Shown: in pieces, positions 54,775 through 64,000 of the stretch
Layout: each line of letters starts with the position of its first letter
Position numbering within the stretch: the first letter of the stretch is position 1
From: Rhizomicrobium sp.
Lineage (GTDB): Bacteria; Pseudomonadota; Alphaproteobacteria; Micropepsales; Micropepsaceae
Reading direction: 5' to 3'
Assembly: GCA_037200985.1 (NCBI GenBank)
Contig: JBBCGJ010000001.1
Coordinates: forward strand, 3,510,756-3,574,755
Length of the DNA: 64,000 bases
The notes under the pieces: generated by a model
The model's database searches: none
Seen by the model: the letters and a program-made list of their open reading frames with translations, nothing else
What the model was told of the DNA's origin: nothing
Program-made: the position numbers and the translations under genes

Positions 54775-56811
54775 CTATAGCCGCCCCAGCGCATAAGCCA
54801 CGGCGAGATAGATCTTGCCGGTATCGGCGCTGAGCATCGTCGAGGTCAGAAGACCGCCGCCATCGCCTTCCTTGGCGCGCGCCAGGAGCGACTCGAATTC
54901 GCCGATATAGGCGTTGGCCGCCTCGCGGAAGCGCGGATCCTCGCGATAGAGCGTGGCGATCCGGTTGACCGTGTCGTCGTCGATCGCGGCGGCGAGCTTG
55001 CGCACGAAGACCGAGCGGTCGCCCGCGAGATAGCGGCGCCATTCGTCCTCGCCGGGGGCTGCTTCCGCCGTGATGCCGTCGAGGTCGACCGCCATGTCGG
55101 ACAGGGCCGCTTCCAGCGCGCCCATCGCCGCCGCGCTTGCCGGCTTCAGCTCGCGCTGCTCGTCCTTTTCGACGGCGGCGAGAAGCGTGCGCATCTCCCA
55201 GCCCTTGCCGGGTTCCGCGGGCGGCGCGTCGGTCCTCGGCTTGCGCGGGCGCTGCGTCAGGCGCTTGGCCATGCCGAGCAGGCCTTCGCTTTCGGGCTGC
55301 TCCGGCGGCGCGGGCTCGACCGGCTTGCGCAGCATGGCGCGCGGCACGGTGCGGGCGTGGATGGTGGAGAGCGTGCGGGCGGAGAGGTCGAGGATCTCCT
55401 CGGTCTCGCTGCGCACCATGTCGCGCACGCGGCGTGCTTCCTGCTGGGCGATGCCGGGCAGGGTAAGCAGATGGTGCTGCACGTCCTCGACCGTCTTGGC
55501 CAGCGTGGTGCGGATTTCCGCCGCTTCCGCCGACAGCTCGCCGGAGGTGCGCAGCAGGCGTTCGCATTCCGCCATCGCCTCGCCCACCAGGGCGCGGGCG
55601 TTGGTCTTGGCCTCGTTCGCCGTTTCGCCGATCAGGGTCTGGGCGCCGGCATTGGCCTGCTGCAGCGCGTTGATCATGTTGTGCAGCGTCATGTTCGCGC
55701 TGTCGCTCGCCTCTTTCAGCTTCTCCGCTTCGCGCATGAAGTTGGAGGTGAGCTGCGCCGCGCGGGCCGAGGCGTTGGCCATGATGATCTCGAGATGGCG
55801 CTCGGCGTCGCCGGTGACGGTCTCGAATTTCTGCGCCTCGCCGCCCAGGGCCTGGATCGCCTGCTCCATCGAGGCGCGCTCCTTGGACAAGGCCTGTTCG
55901 AACGACGCGCTCTCTTCCTTCAGGCGCTGCATCAATTCGTTCATGCCGGTGCGGTGGCGTTCCTGGCGGCCGAGCACGAATTCGGCGCGCGCCATCGCCG
56001 CGTCGGCGACGGATTCGATCCGCTTGGCCTGGCGGTCCAGTTCGACGGCGGCGGCATGCGGCGCGTCGGCGGCGGCGCTCGCCGCGGCCCGGAAGCTCGC
56101 GGCCTGGGCGTCGAGCGTCGTGCCGGCGGTCTTGAGCGCGCCTTCGGCGGATTCGATGGAGGCCTTCAATTGCGCGGTGCGTCCGGCAATCGTCTCGGCG
56201 GCACGCGAAGCGGATTCGCTCATCGAGCCGGCGACGGCTTCGATGCGCTCCCGTTCGGCGGTCAGGCGCGAGGCCACGGCCTCGCCGCGAACCTCGGCGC
56301 GCGCGCCGGCTTCGTCGAGCGCGGCGATCTGGTTTTCCAGCACGGCTTCGAGCGCGCGCAGCCGGGTGAAGGCGCCGTCGAGGCCCGCGTTCAGCGCGTC
56401 GAGCTCGCGCCGCACCGCGCGCCCCAGGCGTGCCGCAGCGCGCGATGCCGTTTCATCCGCGGCAAAGAGCCGGTCGGTGGCTTCGGCCAAGGTCTGCGAG
56501 GCGACGGCCATCTGCTGCGCCCGCGTCATGGCCCAGGCGGCGGCGATGAAGAGAAGCGGCGGGATGAACGTCGCGGCGACGAACAGCGCCAGCTCCTGGA
56601 CATCGAGACCGGCAAGACCTTTGGGTCCGAAATATCCCCAGAGATAAGCGGCCGCGGCGCCGGCCCAGAAGGCGGAGAGCACGAACGCGAAGGTGAGCGC
56701 CGCCAGACCGAATTTCGGCTCGGGCCGGCGGGCGGTGCGCGCCTCGGCGTCCCCGATGGGTTCGGCCGTCTGGAGCAACACGGGCTGGCTGCCCGATCCG
56801 GTGGTGGCCAT
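54775..56811 (-). CDS. Membrane-anchored long coiled-coil protein, TipN-like in layout
   Basis: 678 aa from ATG 56811 after GAGGG; an in-frame ATG at 56856 is also possible. Two membrane segments (about 35-60 and 70-95) are followed by an Ala/Glu/Arg-rich coiled coil (about 105-500), a linker with Pro/Arg, and a conserved C-terminal domain of about 130 residues starting MGALEAALSDM and containing EDEWRRYLAGDRSVFVRKLA. Caulobacter TipN, a polar marker, has this layout; identity is inferred, not shown. It faces the Hpt gene. Confidence 0.6.
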   Translation of the reverse strand: MATTGSGSQPVLLQTAEPIGDAEARTARRPEPKFGLAALTFAFVLSAFWAGAAAAYLWGYFGPKGLAGLDVQELALFVAATFIPPLLFIAAAWAMTRAQQMAVASQTLAEATDRLFAADETASRAAARLGRAVRRELDALNAGLDGAFTRLRALEAVLENQIAALDEAGARAEVRGEAVASRLTAERERIEAVAGSMSESASRAAETIAGRTAQLKASIESAEGALKTAGTTLDAQAASFRAAASAAADAPHAAAVELDRQAKRIESVADAAMARAEFVLGRQERHRTGMNELMQRLKEESASFEQALSKERASMEQAIQALGGEAQKFETVTGDAERHLEIIMANASARAAQLTSNFMREAEKLKEASDSANMTLHNMINALQQANAGAQTLIGETANEAKTNARALVGEAMAECERLLRTSGELSAEAAEIRTTLAKTVEDVQHHLLTLPGIAQQEARRVRDMVRSETEEILDLSARTLSTIHARTVPRAMLRKPVEPAPPEQPESEGLLGMAKRLTQRPRKPRTDAPPAEPGKGWEMRTLLAAVEKDEQRELKPASAAAMGALEAALSDMAVDLDGITAEAAPGEDEWRRYLAGDRSVFVRKLAAAIDDDTVNRIATLYREDPRFREAANAYIGEFESLLARAKEGDGGGLLTSTMLSADTGKIYLAVAYALGRL

Positions 56812-56995
56812 GCGTCCCTCGAAGGATTCGGCTAGGTAGCGCCGCACTTTAACCATCGAACGCCCGATTGCACGAGGATTAGAGTAAATTTTGCCGCCCG
56901 GGCATTCGGGTGCCCATCCGCCGTCCATCCGTTAACGGAGTGTTGGTCAGTCCCTGCCATGATGGCCCGTCGATCTCTTGAAGAGAGTTCAGCAT

Positions 56996-57340
56996 ATGGC
57001 CGGCGGCCAGGTTGTCGATCTGGAACATCTGGCGCGGTACACCGGCGGCGATCGCGCGATCAACGCCGAAGTGATGCGCCTGTTCGACGGCCAGGCGAAC
57101 GAGCTCGTGGCCAGGCTGCAAAGCATCCTCGATGCGCGCGACGCGAAGTCCTGGAAGGAAGTCACCCACACGCTGAAGGGCGCGGCACGCGGCATCGGCG
57201 CTTTCGCGATGGGCGACGCGGCCGCCTGTTGCGAGCCGATCGATCTCGCCGACCGCCAGGGCGCTGCGGCCGCCATCGCCGTGCTCAAGACGCGGGCCGA
57301 TGCGGTCCAGGCCTTCATCCGGGATTATCTCGCCGCCTGA
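56996..57340 (+). CDS. Hpt (histidine phosphotransfer) domain protein
   Basis: 114 aa from ATG 56996 (after GAAGAGAG). A single four-helix Hpt domain with phospho-acceptor His58 in THTLKGAARGIGA. It is a stand-alone carrier in a phosphorelay. No kinase or response regulator is near. A strong hairpin follows. A TTG six codons earlier is also open. Confidence 0.85.
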   Translation: MAGGQVVDLEHLARYTGGDRAINAEVMRLFDGQANELVARLQSILDARDAKSWKEVTHTLKGAARGIGAFAMGDAAACCEPIDLADRQGAAAAIAVLKTRADAVQAFIRDYLAA

Positions 57341-57445
57341 GCGCGCGACGCCGCGCCGCCTGGACGGGATTTCCCATTTCAGGCAGACGCTTGACGCGCG
57401 ACGACGTCACGCCCTTGGCGCCGCCAAGGCGCTGCGGCACAGTCG

Positions 57446-57482
57446 CCGCCCACTTGAAAGGGTTGTGGGCGGTGCCTTTTTT
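57446..57482 (+). terminator. Rho-independent terminator downstream of the Hpt gene
   Basis: CCGCCCAC (57446-57453) pairs with GTGGGCGG (57465-57472), followed by TGCC and a run of six T (57477-57482). It would end rightward transcripts before the ferredoxin reductase gene. Confidence 0.8.
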
Positions 57483-57535
57483 ACATATGAGGGCCGCTAG
57501 TTTCCCATTTCATACATAGAGAGCCTGTGAAATAG

Positions 57536-58887
<1,352 letters not shown>

Positions 58888-58914
58888 GCGGGTTCGACAA
58901 GCCGGCTTGCCATG

Positions 58915-58933
58915 GTTATACATTTGTTATAAC
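58915..58933. promoter_or_regulatory. Palindromic operator candidate for the AbrB-Doc pair
   Basis: GTTATA (58915-58920) and TATAAC (58928-58933) with a 7-base spacer. The right part also contains the 8-bp palindrome GTTATAAC (58926-58933). It lies 35 bases upstream of the antitoxin ATG, and a second small inverted repeat (CCGTTC/GAACGG) lies between. This fits autoregulation by the AbrB-type protein. Confidence 0.45.
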
Positions 58934-58968
58934 GTGCCGTTCTAACATCCGTTGGAACGGAGACGGCT

Positions 58969-59196
58969 ATGCACTACAAGCTCAAGCTCATCCAGATCGG
59001 CAATTCCGTCGGCGTCACGCTGCCGAAAGAGATGCTGGCCGCGATGAAGATCGACAAGGGCGACACCATCACGGTGACGCCCGCGCCGGACGGGTTTCGT
59101 CTCAGTCCCTATGATCCCGATACAAGCAGCCAGATGGAAGTCATGCGTCAGGTCATGAAGAAGCGGCGCAATGCGCTTCGCGAGCTCGCGAAATGA
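58969..59196 (+). CDS. AbrB/MazE-type antitoxin
   Basis: 75 aa. The swapped-hairpin DNA-binding fold is recognised by KLKLIQIGNSVGVTLPKEML and KGDTITVTPAPDGFRLS. The C-terminal tail would wrap the toxin. It overlaps the Doc gene by 4 nt. Confidence 0.88.
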   Translation: MHYKLKLIQIGNSVGVTLPKEMLAAMKIDKGDTITVTPAPDGFRLSPYDPDTSSQMEVMRQVMKKRRNALRELAK

Positions 59197-59579
59197 CGGA
59201 CTGGGTCTGGCTGGACCCGGATGCCCTGCTGGCCGCACATGACGAGCAGCTCGCCGAACATGGCGGGGCTTCGGGGATTCGCGATCCGGGAATGTTCGAA
59301 TCGGCGTTGGCGCGGCCGCAAAATCTGGCGGCTTACGGCGAACCGGATGCGGCGGCCTTGGCCGCCGCCTATGCGTTCGGCATCGCCAAGAATCACGCCT
59401 TTATCGACGGCAACAAACGAACCGCCCTTGTCGCTCTGGAATCCTTTCTTGTGCTGAACGGCTTCGAACTCGCGGTCGACGACGGACAAGCCGTCATGGC
59501 GATTCTGTCCGTCGTGTCCGGCGCCTTCAGCGAGGACGAACTGGCGAGCTGGATCCGCAAGAACATCCAGCCGCGTTAG
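59193..59579 (+). CDS. doc: Doc-type toxin (Fic fold)
   Basis: 128 aa. The Fic/Doc motif HAFIDGNKRTAL (His68 to Arg76) is complete. Doc proteins phosphorylate EF-Tu. The usual partner is Phd; here an AbrB-type gene precedes. ATG at 59193. Confidence 0.92.
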   Translation: MTDWVWLDPDALLAAHDEQLAEHGGASGIRDPGMFESALARPQNLAAYGEPDAAALAAAYAFGIAKNHAFIDGNKRTALVALESFLVLNGFELAVDDGQAVMAILSVVSGAFSEDELASWIRKNIQPR

Positions 59580-59737
59580 CCGGGACCCGTGGCGGAAGGA
59601 AGGCTGGCACCAAGCCGCTTCGCCGCCTAGTTTCAAACCCCGCCCGGCACGCAAACGTGACACGCCCGCGAGCATCGCCCCTTGCCGGGCGCAGGCCCGC
59701 TTCCTAGCTTCCAGCCGACGCCGAAGGAAACCGCAAC

Positions 59738-61558
59738 ATGCTGGATCGCCGTTCGCTGCTCAAATCGGGAGCGGCAAGCGCCGCCGCGCTGGCCCTGGCC
59801 CGGCCTGCCCTGGCCGCCGACGCGCCGTCCACGCAGTTGAACGCGCTGTTCGACGCTTTCGTCAACGAGAACCTCGACCTTTCGCCGACCGCCGCGACAG
59901 CACTGGGCGTCGATACCGGGGCGCGCAAGCACCAGAAGAGCGAGATCGACGAAGCCTCGCTCGCCGCCATCGTGCGCAACCAGACGCAAGCCGCCAACCA
60001 GCTGGCGCGCCTCTCGACCTTCGACCGCAATTCGGTGAGCGGCGAAGACCGGCAGAGCTACGACGTCGTGATCTTCGGCCTGCGCAATGCCGTCACCACC
60101 GATGCGCGCTACGCCTATGGCGGCGGCGGCGCGGGCTCGCCCTATCTGATCAACCAGATGAACGGCCTCTACAGCGCCATTCCCTCCTTCCTCGACAACC
60201 AGCACACGATCGAAACCAAGGACGACGCCGACGCCTATCTCGCGCGCCTGGAGCAGTTCGCGCTCCGCCTCGACGAGGAGGCGGAGGTCGTGCGCCACGA
60301 CGTGGCGCTGGGCGTGGTGCCGCCCGATTTCTGCCTCGACAACACGATCAAGCAGATGACGGCGCTGCGCGGCCAGCCGGCGGACAGCGCGTCGATGACG
60401 ATGTCGCTGGTGCGGCGCACCGGGGAAAAGAGCATCGCGGGCGATTGGGGCGCGCCGGCGGCGAAGATACTGTCCGACAAGGTCTATCCCGCGCTCGACC
60501 GCCAGATCGCGCTCGTGACCGATATGCGCAGACAGGCGACGCACGACGCAGGGGTGTGGAAGCTGCCCGACGGCGAGGCCTATTACCGCGACAGCGTCCT
60601 CACCTGGACCACGTCGGCGATGAGCCCGGCGGAGATCCACAAGACCGGCCTCGACATCATCAAGGATCACACCGCGCAGATCGACGCGATCATGAAGCAG
60701 TACGGCATGACCAAGGGCACGGTCGGCGCGCGGCTGCATGCGATGTACGCCGATCCGAAGATGATCTATCCGAACACCGACGCCGGCAAGCAGCAGCTTA
60801 TCGCCGATCTGAACGTGAAGGTCGCCGCGGTCCGCGCCAGGCTGCCGGACTATTTCGGCGCGCTGCCCAAGGCCGAGGTGACGATCAGGCGGGTGCCGAA
60901 GGAGATCGAGGCGGGACAGGCCGGCGGCTATTACAATGCGCCGTCGCTGGACGGGAAGGTTCCGGGCATCTACTGGATCAACCTGCGCGACACCGCCGAG
61001 CAGCCGCGCTGGCTCCTGCCGACGCTCACCTATCACGAGGCGATTCCGGGGCATCATCTCCAGCTTTCGATCCAGCGCGAAGCCAAGATGCCGCTGATCC
61101 GCAAGCTCACCTATTTTTCGTCCTACATGGAAGGCTGGGCGCTCTATGCCGAACGGCTCGCCGACGAGATGGGGATGTACCGCGACGATCCCTTCGGTCG
61201 CATCGGATTCCTGCACGACGCGATGTTCCGCGCGGTGCGCCTGGTGGTCGATACCGGCATTCACAGCATGAAATGGAGCCGCGAGCAGGCGACCAAATTC
61301 TACGTCGACACGCTGGGCGACCAGGAAAGCGGCGCGATCACCGAGATCGACCGCTATTGCGTCATGCCGGGCCAGGCTTGCGGCTACATGCTGGGCAAGC
61401 TGACCTTCCTCGCCGCGCGCAAGAAGGCCCGCGCGGCGCTCGGCGCCCGGTTCGACATCAAGAGCTTCCACGACGCGATGCTGATCGGCGGCGCGGTGCC
61501 GCTGGCGATGCTCGATGCGATGACCGACCGCTACGTCGAATCGCGCAAATCGGCGTGA
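59738..61558 (+). CDS. DUF885 protein, exported metallopeptidase-like hydrolase
   Basis: 606 aa. A twin-arginine signal (DRRSLLKSGAASAAALALA) is at the N-terminus. The zinc motif is TYHEAIPGHHLQ, an HExxxHH form, with a later Glu in YMEGWALYAERLADEMG. DUF885 proteins are thought to be peptidases or related hydrolases. No substrate known. ATG at 59738. Confidence 0.88.
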   Translation: MLDRRSLLKSGAASAAALALARPALAADAPSTQLNALFDAFVNENLDLSPTAATALGVDTGARKHQKSEIDEASLAAIVRNQTQAANQLARLSTFDRNSVSGEDRQSYDVVIFGLRNAVTTDARYAYGGGGAGSPYLINQMNGLYSAIPSFLDNQHTIETKDDADAYLARLEQFALRLDEEAEVVRHDVALGVVPPDFCLDNTIKQMTALRGQPADSASMTMSLVRRTGEKSIAGDWGAPAAKILSDKVYPALDRQIALVTDMRRQATHDAGVWKLPDGEAYYRDSVLTWTTSAMSPAEIHKTGLDIIKDHTAQIDAIMKQYGMTKGTVGARLHAMYADPKMIYPNTDAGKQQLIADLNVKVAAVRARLPDYFGALPKAEVTIRRVPKEIEAGQAGGYYNAPSLDGKVPGIYWINLRDTAEQPRWLLPTLTYHEAIPGHHLQLSIQREAKMPLIRKLTYFSSYMEGWALYAERLADEMGMYRDDPFGRIGFLHDAMFRAVRLVVDTGIHSMKWSREQATKFYVDTLGDQESGAITEIDRYCVMPGQACGYMLGKLTFLAARKKARAALGARFDIKSFHDAMLIGGAVPLAMLDAMTDRYVESRKSA

Positions 61559-61562
61559 GCCG

Positions 61563-62558
61563 TCAGCCTATCGGCGACGAATTTTCGAGTTCCGCATAAA
61601 TCCGATAGGGGCACATCGCCGTGAAGCTTCCCCCAACCTCGATGGTCTCGCTGCCGCCGTCCGGCGACACCCGGTTGAACGTCGCGGTATAGGACAGCGT
61701 CAGCTGGGCGCAGGCCTCCCGCGCGCCATAGGCCACGGCGGTCTTCGGCGGCACCGCGACGATGATCTGGAACGGCGTGTCGACGAACGACTGGGCGGAC
61801 GCTCCATACTGCCAATCGCCCTCGACCAGCACGACAAGCCCATTCTCGTCCAGGGCAGGCCGGGGACCGTGATAGGGGATTTCGATGTCGGAGGAGCCGG
61901 CCACCGGGTGAAAACCGTAGGCGGTCGTCAGCCTTTGCACCGTGAAAATCGGCAGGTTGGCCTGCACGGATTCGTTGTTGAGCACGCCTATGTCATTGCC
62001 GGCGATCGGCGCCAGCGGATCGATGCGCGCCTTGGCCGTATCGAATGCGAGCGAGACCAGCTTGTAGCTGAACCTGTCCGCGCTCACCTGCGCCCATAAT
62101 TCGTTGGGCGCACCATGGCTCCATTGCCAGGTCACGAGCCCCTGCCCCGGGGGATAGGGACCGTCCGTGGGGATGTTGATCTTCTGCTCCCAATCGACGG
62201 ACGCGTTGATCGCGTTGTAATCGCCCGGAACCTGGTCGTCGCGCCAATGCGTGAACGGGCCGGTCTCGATCTGATCGAGCGGATAGAGCATGAGCGGCGT
62301 GCCGTTCTGCGGCGGATAGGCGCCGATGCAAAGATCGGCCGCCTTGTTGATCAGCGCATAGCTTCCGTCGGAGAGGGCCCGCCGCGTCCACAATTGCCGA
62401 TCGTCGTCCGCCTGATACGCCGCCACGATCACCCGGCCGTCCGCCGCGGCGATGGCGAGCACGCCGCCCGCGGCGCTTGGCGCTTTGCTGAGGATGTAAA
62501 AGTGCGTGCCGGGCAGGGGAACGGCCGGGCGCCCCGGCCCGTCGGCTGTACGTGTCAT
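61563..62558 (-). CDS. Protein with N-terminal ricin B-type lectin domain
   Basis: 331 aa. The first 130 residues look like a beta-trefoil (RICIN) with DDRQLWTRRALSDGSYALINKAADLCIG as a QxW-type repeat. The remaining 200 residues are beta-rich with no family that I recognise. No signal peptide is visible, so the destination of the carbohydrate-binding part is unclear. ATG at 62558. Confidence 0.6.
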   Translation of the reverse strand: MTRTADGPGRPAVPLPGTHFYILSKAPSAAGGVLAIAAADGRVIVAAYQADDDRQLWTRRALSDGSYALINKAADLCIGAYPPQNGTPLMLYPLDQIETGPFTHWRDDQVPGDYNAINASVDWEQKINIPTDGPYPPGQGLVTWQWSHGAPNELWAQVSADRFSYKLVSLAFDTAKARIDPLAPIAGNDIGVLNNESVQANLPIFTVQRLTTAYGFHPVAGSSDIEIPYHGPRPALDENGLVVLVEGDWQYGASAQSFVDTPFQIIVAVPPKTAVAYGAREACAQLTLSYTATFNRVSPDGGSETIEVGGSFTAMCPYRIYAELENSSPIG

Positions 62559-62591
62559 GGCCTTCCTACCTCCGACCGATACTGCGATCGT

Positions 62592-63218
62592 CTAGCGGCT
62601 CATCAACGCGTACTCGCCACCTTTTTCGATGCCGCGTTTGTAGGCGGGACGCGCCTGCAGGCGCTCGCGATATTTCACCAGCGCGGGATAGGGCGCAAGC
62701 CGCGCCCCGGCCGCCTCCACGACGAAGATCAACTGGATGTCGGCGCCGGTCAGGTCGTTGCCCACGAAGAAGTCCTTGGTGCCGAGGCTGGCTTCCATAT
62801 GGGAGAGGTTGTTGGCGATCTCGCTGTCGACGCGCGGCTTCAGCACCGCCGCGGCGTCGCCCAGCATCCCGGTATAAAGCGCCATCAGGAGCGGCAGCAT
62901 CGCCGAACCCTCGGCATAGTGCATCCATTCGATGTAGCGCCAATAGTCGTCGGTCCCGGTGGCCGGCTTGAGGCGGCCCTTGCCGTAGGTGTCGATGAGA
63001 TATTCGACGATGGCGCCCGATTCCGCGATCGTCGTCTTGCCATCGGTCATCACGGGCGACTTGCCGAGCGGATGCACGGCCTTGAGTTCCGGCGGCGCGA
63101 ACGGCACCGGCGACATGCGCTGGTACTTCACGATCTCATACGGCGCGCCGAGTTCTTCGAGCAGCCACAGGATGCGCTGCGAGCGCGAATTGTTGAGATG
63201 GTGGACCGTTATCGTCAT
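62592..63218 (-). CDS. Glutathione S-transferase
   Basis: 208 aa from ATG 63218 after GGGAGAG. The N-terminal thioredoxin fold has HLNNSRSQRILWLLEEL, HPLGKSPVMTDG and ESGAIVEYLID (glutathione-binding). The helical half contains LTGADIQLIFVVE. Bacterial GSTs act in detoxification, but no substrate can be named. Confidence 0.9.
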   Translation of the reverse strand: MTITVHHLNNSRSQRILWLLEELGAPYEIVKYQRMSPVPFAPPELKAVHPLGKSPVMTDGKTTIAESGAIVEYLIDTYGKGRLKPATGTDDYWRYIEWMHYAEGSAMLPLLMALYTGMLGDAAAVLKPRVDSEIANNLSHMEASLGTKDFFVGNDLTGADIQLIFVVEAAGARLAPYPALVKYRERLQARPAYKRGIEKGGEYALMSR

Positions 63219-63278
63219 GGCGCTCTCCCGGATGTTTGGCCGCATCGGATCAGGTGTCCTGCGGGCCCGCAAGAGGCG

Positions 63279-63890
63279 TCAGCGCGCCTTGCGCCACATC
63301 GGCCAGATCGTGGGACCGTCCGGGATGTTGATCTCGCCGGTCACCTCGAAGCCGAAGCTGCGATAGATGGGGATGTTGGTGTCCTTGCTCGATTCCAGAT
63401 AGCAGGGCAGGCCCGCCGCGTCGGCGGCCGCCAGGCGATCGCGCATGATGAGGCTGCCGAAGCCCTTGCCCTGCTTGTCCGGATCGGTGCCGATGACCTG
63501 CAGATACCAGTGCGGCTCCTTCGGATGGACTTTCTCCACGCGATCCAGCGTGGCTATCACATTGAAGACGCCGAACCCGAAGATGCCGAGCAGTTCCGGC
63601 GCGTTGACGACGTAGTCTTTGAGATGCACGTGCCAGCCGTTCGGCGGCCGCCACAGCGTCGCCGCTTCATAGCCGCCGGTGACGAAACAGGCGCCGTGCG
63701 GCAGGCCGAGCTTGAACATAAGCCGGAAGACGCGCGACAGGACCTTCGCGCGCGCCGCCGCGTCCGGCAGGAAGTGGGCCATCACCGGATCGTCGTGAAA
63801 TGCGCGACCCAGCGTGGCGGACAGCGGTTCGGCGTCGGCCCAGACGGCGTTGCGGACCACCGCTCCTGCGCCGCGCGTCGCTTCGCCCAC
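63279..63890 (-). CDS. GNAT family N-acetyltransferase
   Basis: 203 aa from GTG 63890 with GGAAAG upstream. The acetyl-CoA binding loop is LQVIGTDPDKQGKGFGS. LESSKDTNIPIYRSFGFEV matches the C-terminal part. Acceptor unknown. It is two bases from the end of the TOBE gene. Confidence 0.85.
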   Translation of the reverse strand: MGEATRGAGAVVRNAVWADAEPLSATLGRAFHDDPVMAHFLPDAAARAKVLSRVFRLMFKLGLPHGACFVTGGYEAATLWRPPNGWHVHLKDYVVNAPELLGIFGFGVFNVIATLDRVEKVHPKEPHWYLQVIGTDPDKQGKGFGSLIMRDRLAAADAAGLPCYLESSKDTNIPIYRSFGFEVTGEINIPDGPTIWPMWRKAR

Positions 63891-63891
63891 G

Positions 63892-64000
63892 CTACTTTCC
63901 GATCATGACGTCGGACGCTTTGATCACGGCATAGGCGTCGTCGCCGATCTTCAACCCGAGATCGTCCACCGCCTCGTTGGTGATGGAAGAGGTGACAACG
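63892..64000 (-). CDS. TOBE/Mop-type molybdate-binding domain protein, C-terminal part
   Basis: The last 36 codons before TAG at 63892-63894 read VVTSSITNEAVDDLGLK followed by GDDAYAVIKASDVMIGK, the C-terminus of a Mop/TOBE domain that binds molybdate or tungstate. The rest lies beyond the window. It may be a stand-alone molbindin or the end of a ModE-type regulator. Confidence 0.75.
   Translation of the reverse strand, partial: VVTSSITNEAVDDLGLKIGDDAYAVIKASDVMIGK

Noticed and set aside
56849..56856. TTAACCAT as a CtrA site
   Set aside because: Only one half-site, no TTAA-N7-TTAA partner nearby, and it overlaps a possible start codon; not enough for a feature.
59633..61471. 612-codon leftward open frame
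   Set aside because: Antisense to the DUF885 gene; His/Arg-rich shadow.

Overview
The window is chromosomal DNA of a high-GC alphaproteobacterium. The protein families and the preserved gene blocks (ppsR-maf-aroE-coaE-dnaQ; rho; mnmE-mnmG-rsmG-parA-parB; tsaB-rimI-fur-plsC-miaB-phoH-ybeY-corC-lnt) are typical of that class. The ethylmalonyl-CoA pathway genes, the Tim44-like protein and the SDHAF4-like protein agree. I cannot name the genus; a Caulobacterales, Rhizomicrobium or Micropepsaceae type relative is a reasonable guess.

Positions 1-25000 form the replication and segregation neighbourhood. On the left, mltA (partial), a Tim44-like gene, secB and the leftward dnaQ-coaE-aroE-maf-ppsR operon end at a 284-bp gap (5291-5574) carrying GANTC methylation sites at unusual density. 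Rightward hemH-hemJ-rho follow. In Caulobacter the origin lies between ppsR and hemE, so this gap is my best oriC candidate. After an accessory stretch of small hydrolases, an HD protein, a quinone oxidoreductase and a YyaL-type protein come mnmE-mnmG-rsmG-parA-parB with two perfect parS sites. Two exact TTATACACA DnaA boxes sit at the end of parB, a rival origin or DnaA-binding site. hisA-hisH follow on the other strand.

Positions 25000-34100 mix housekeeping genes (lepA) with a HigBA-type toxin-antitoxin pair, a possible RNase H-fold protein, a secreted repeat protein, a methyltransferase, an MFS transporter, an S41 peptidase and a flavoprotein. Decayed gene pieces (SnoaL-like, GST and VOC fragments) lie in this and the previous accessory stretch.

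Positions 34159-42457 hold three signature genes of the ethylmalonyl-CoA pathway of acetyl-CoA assimilation: an ethylmalonyl-CoA-type mutase, crotonyl-CoA carboxylase/reductase and methylsuccinyl-CoA dehydrogenase. hisE is coupled to the last. A similar TGCA-rich motif lies upstream of the mutase and ccr genes.

Positions 42787-51552 are a long leftward operon in which nearly every junction overlaps by 1-4 nt: a nitroreductase, tsaB, rimI, fur, plsC, miaB, phoH, ybeY, corC, lnt, then an XRE regulator. It serves tRNA modification, rRNA maturation, membrane and lipoprotein biogenesis and metal control. nifU-like, SDHAF4-like, htpX-rsmB, a membrane-anchored coiled-coil protein facing an Hpt phosphotransfer gene, and a ferredoxin reductase-ferredoxin pair follow. 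The right end carries an AbrB-Doc toxin-antitoxin pair, a DUF885 metallohydrolase, a ricin-type lectin protein, a GST, a GNAT enzyme and a partial TOBE-domain gene.

I saw no rRNA, tRNA, CRISPR array, prophage or transposase. No gene-free stretch exceeds 300 bases.
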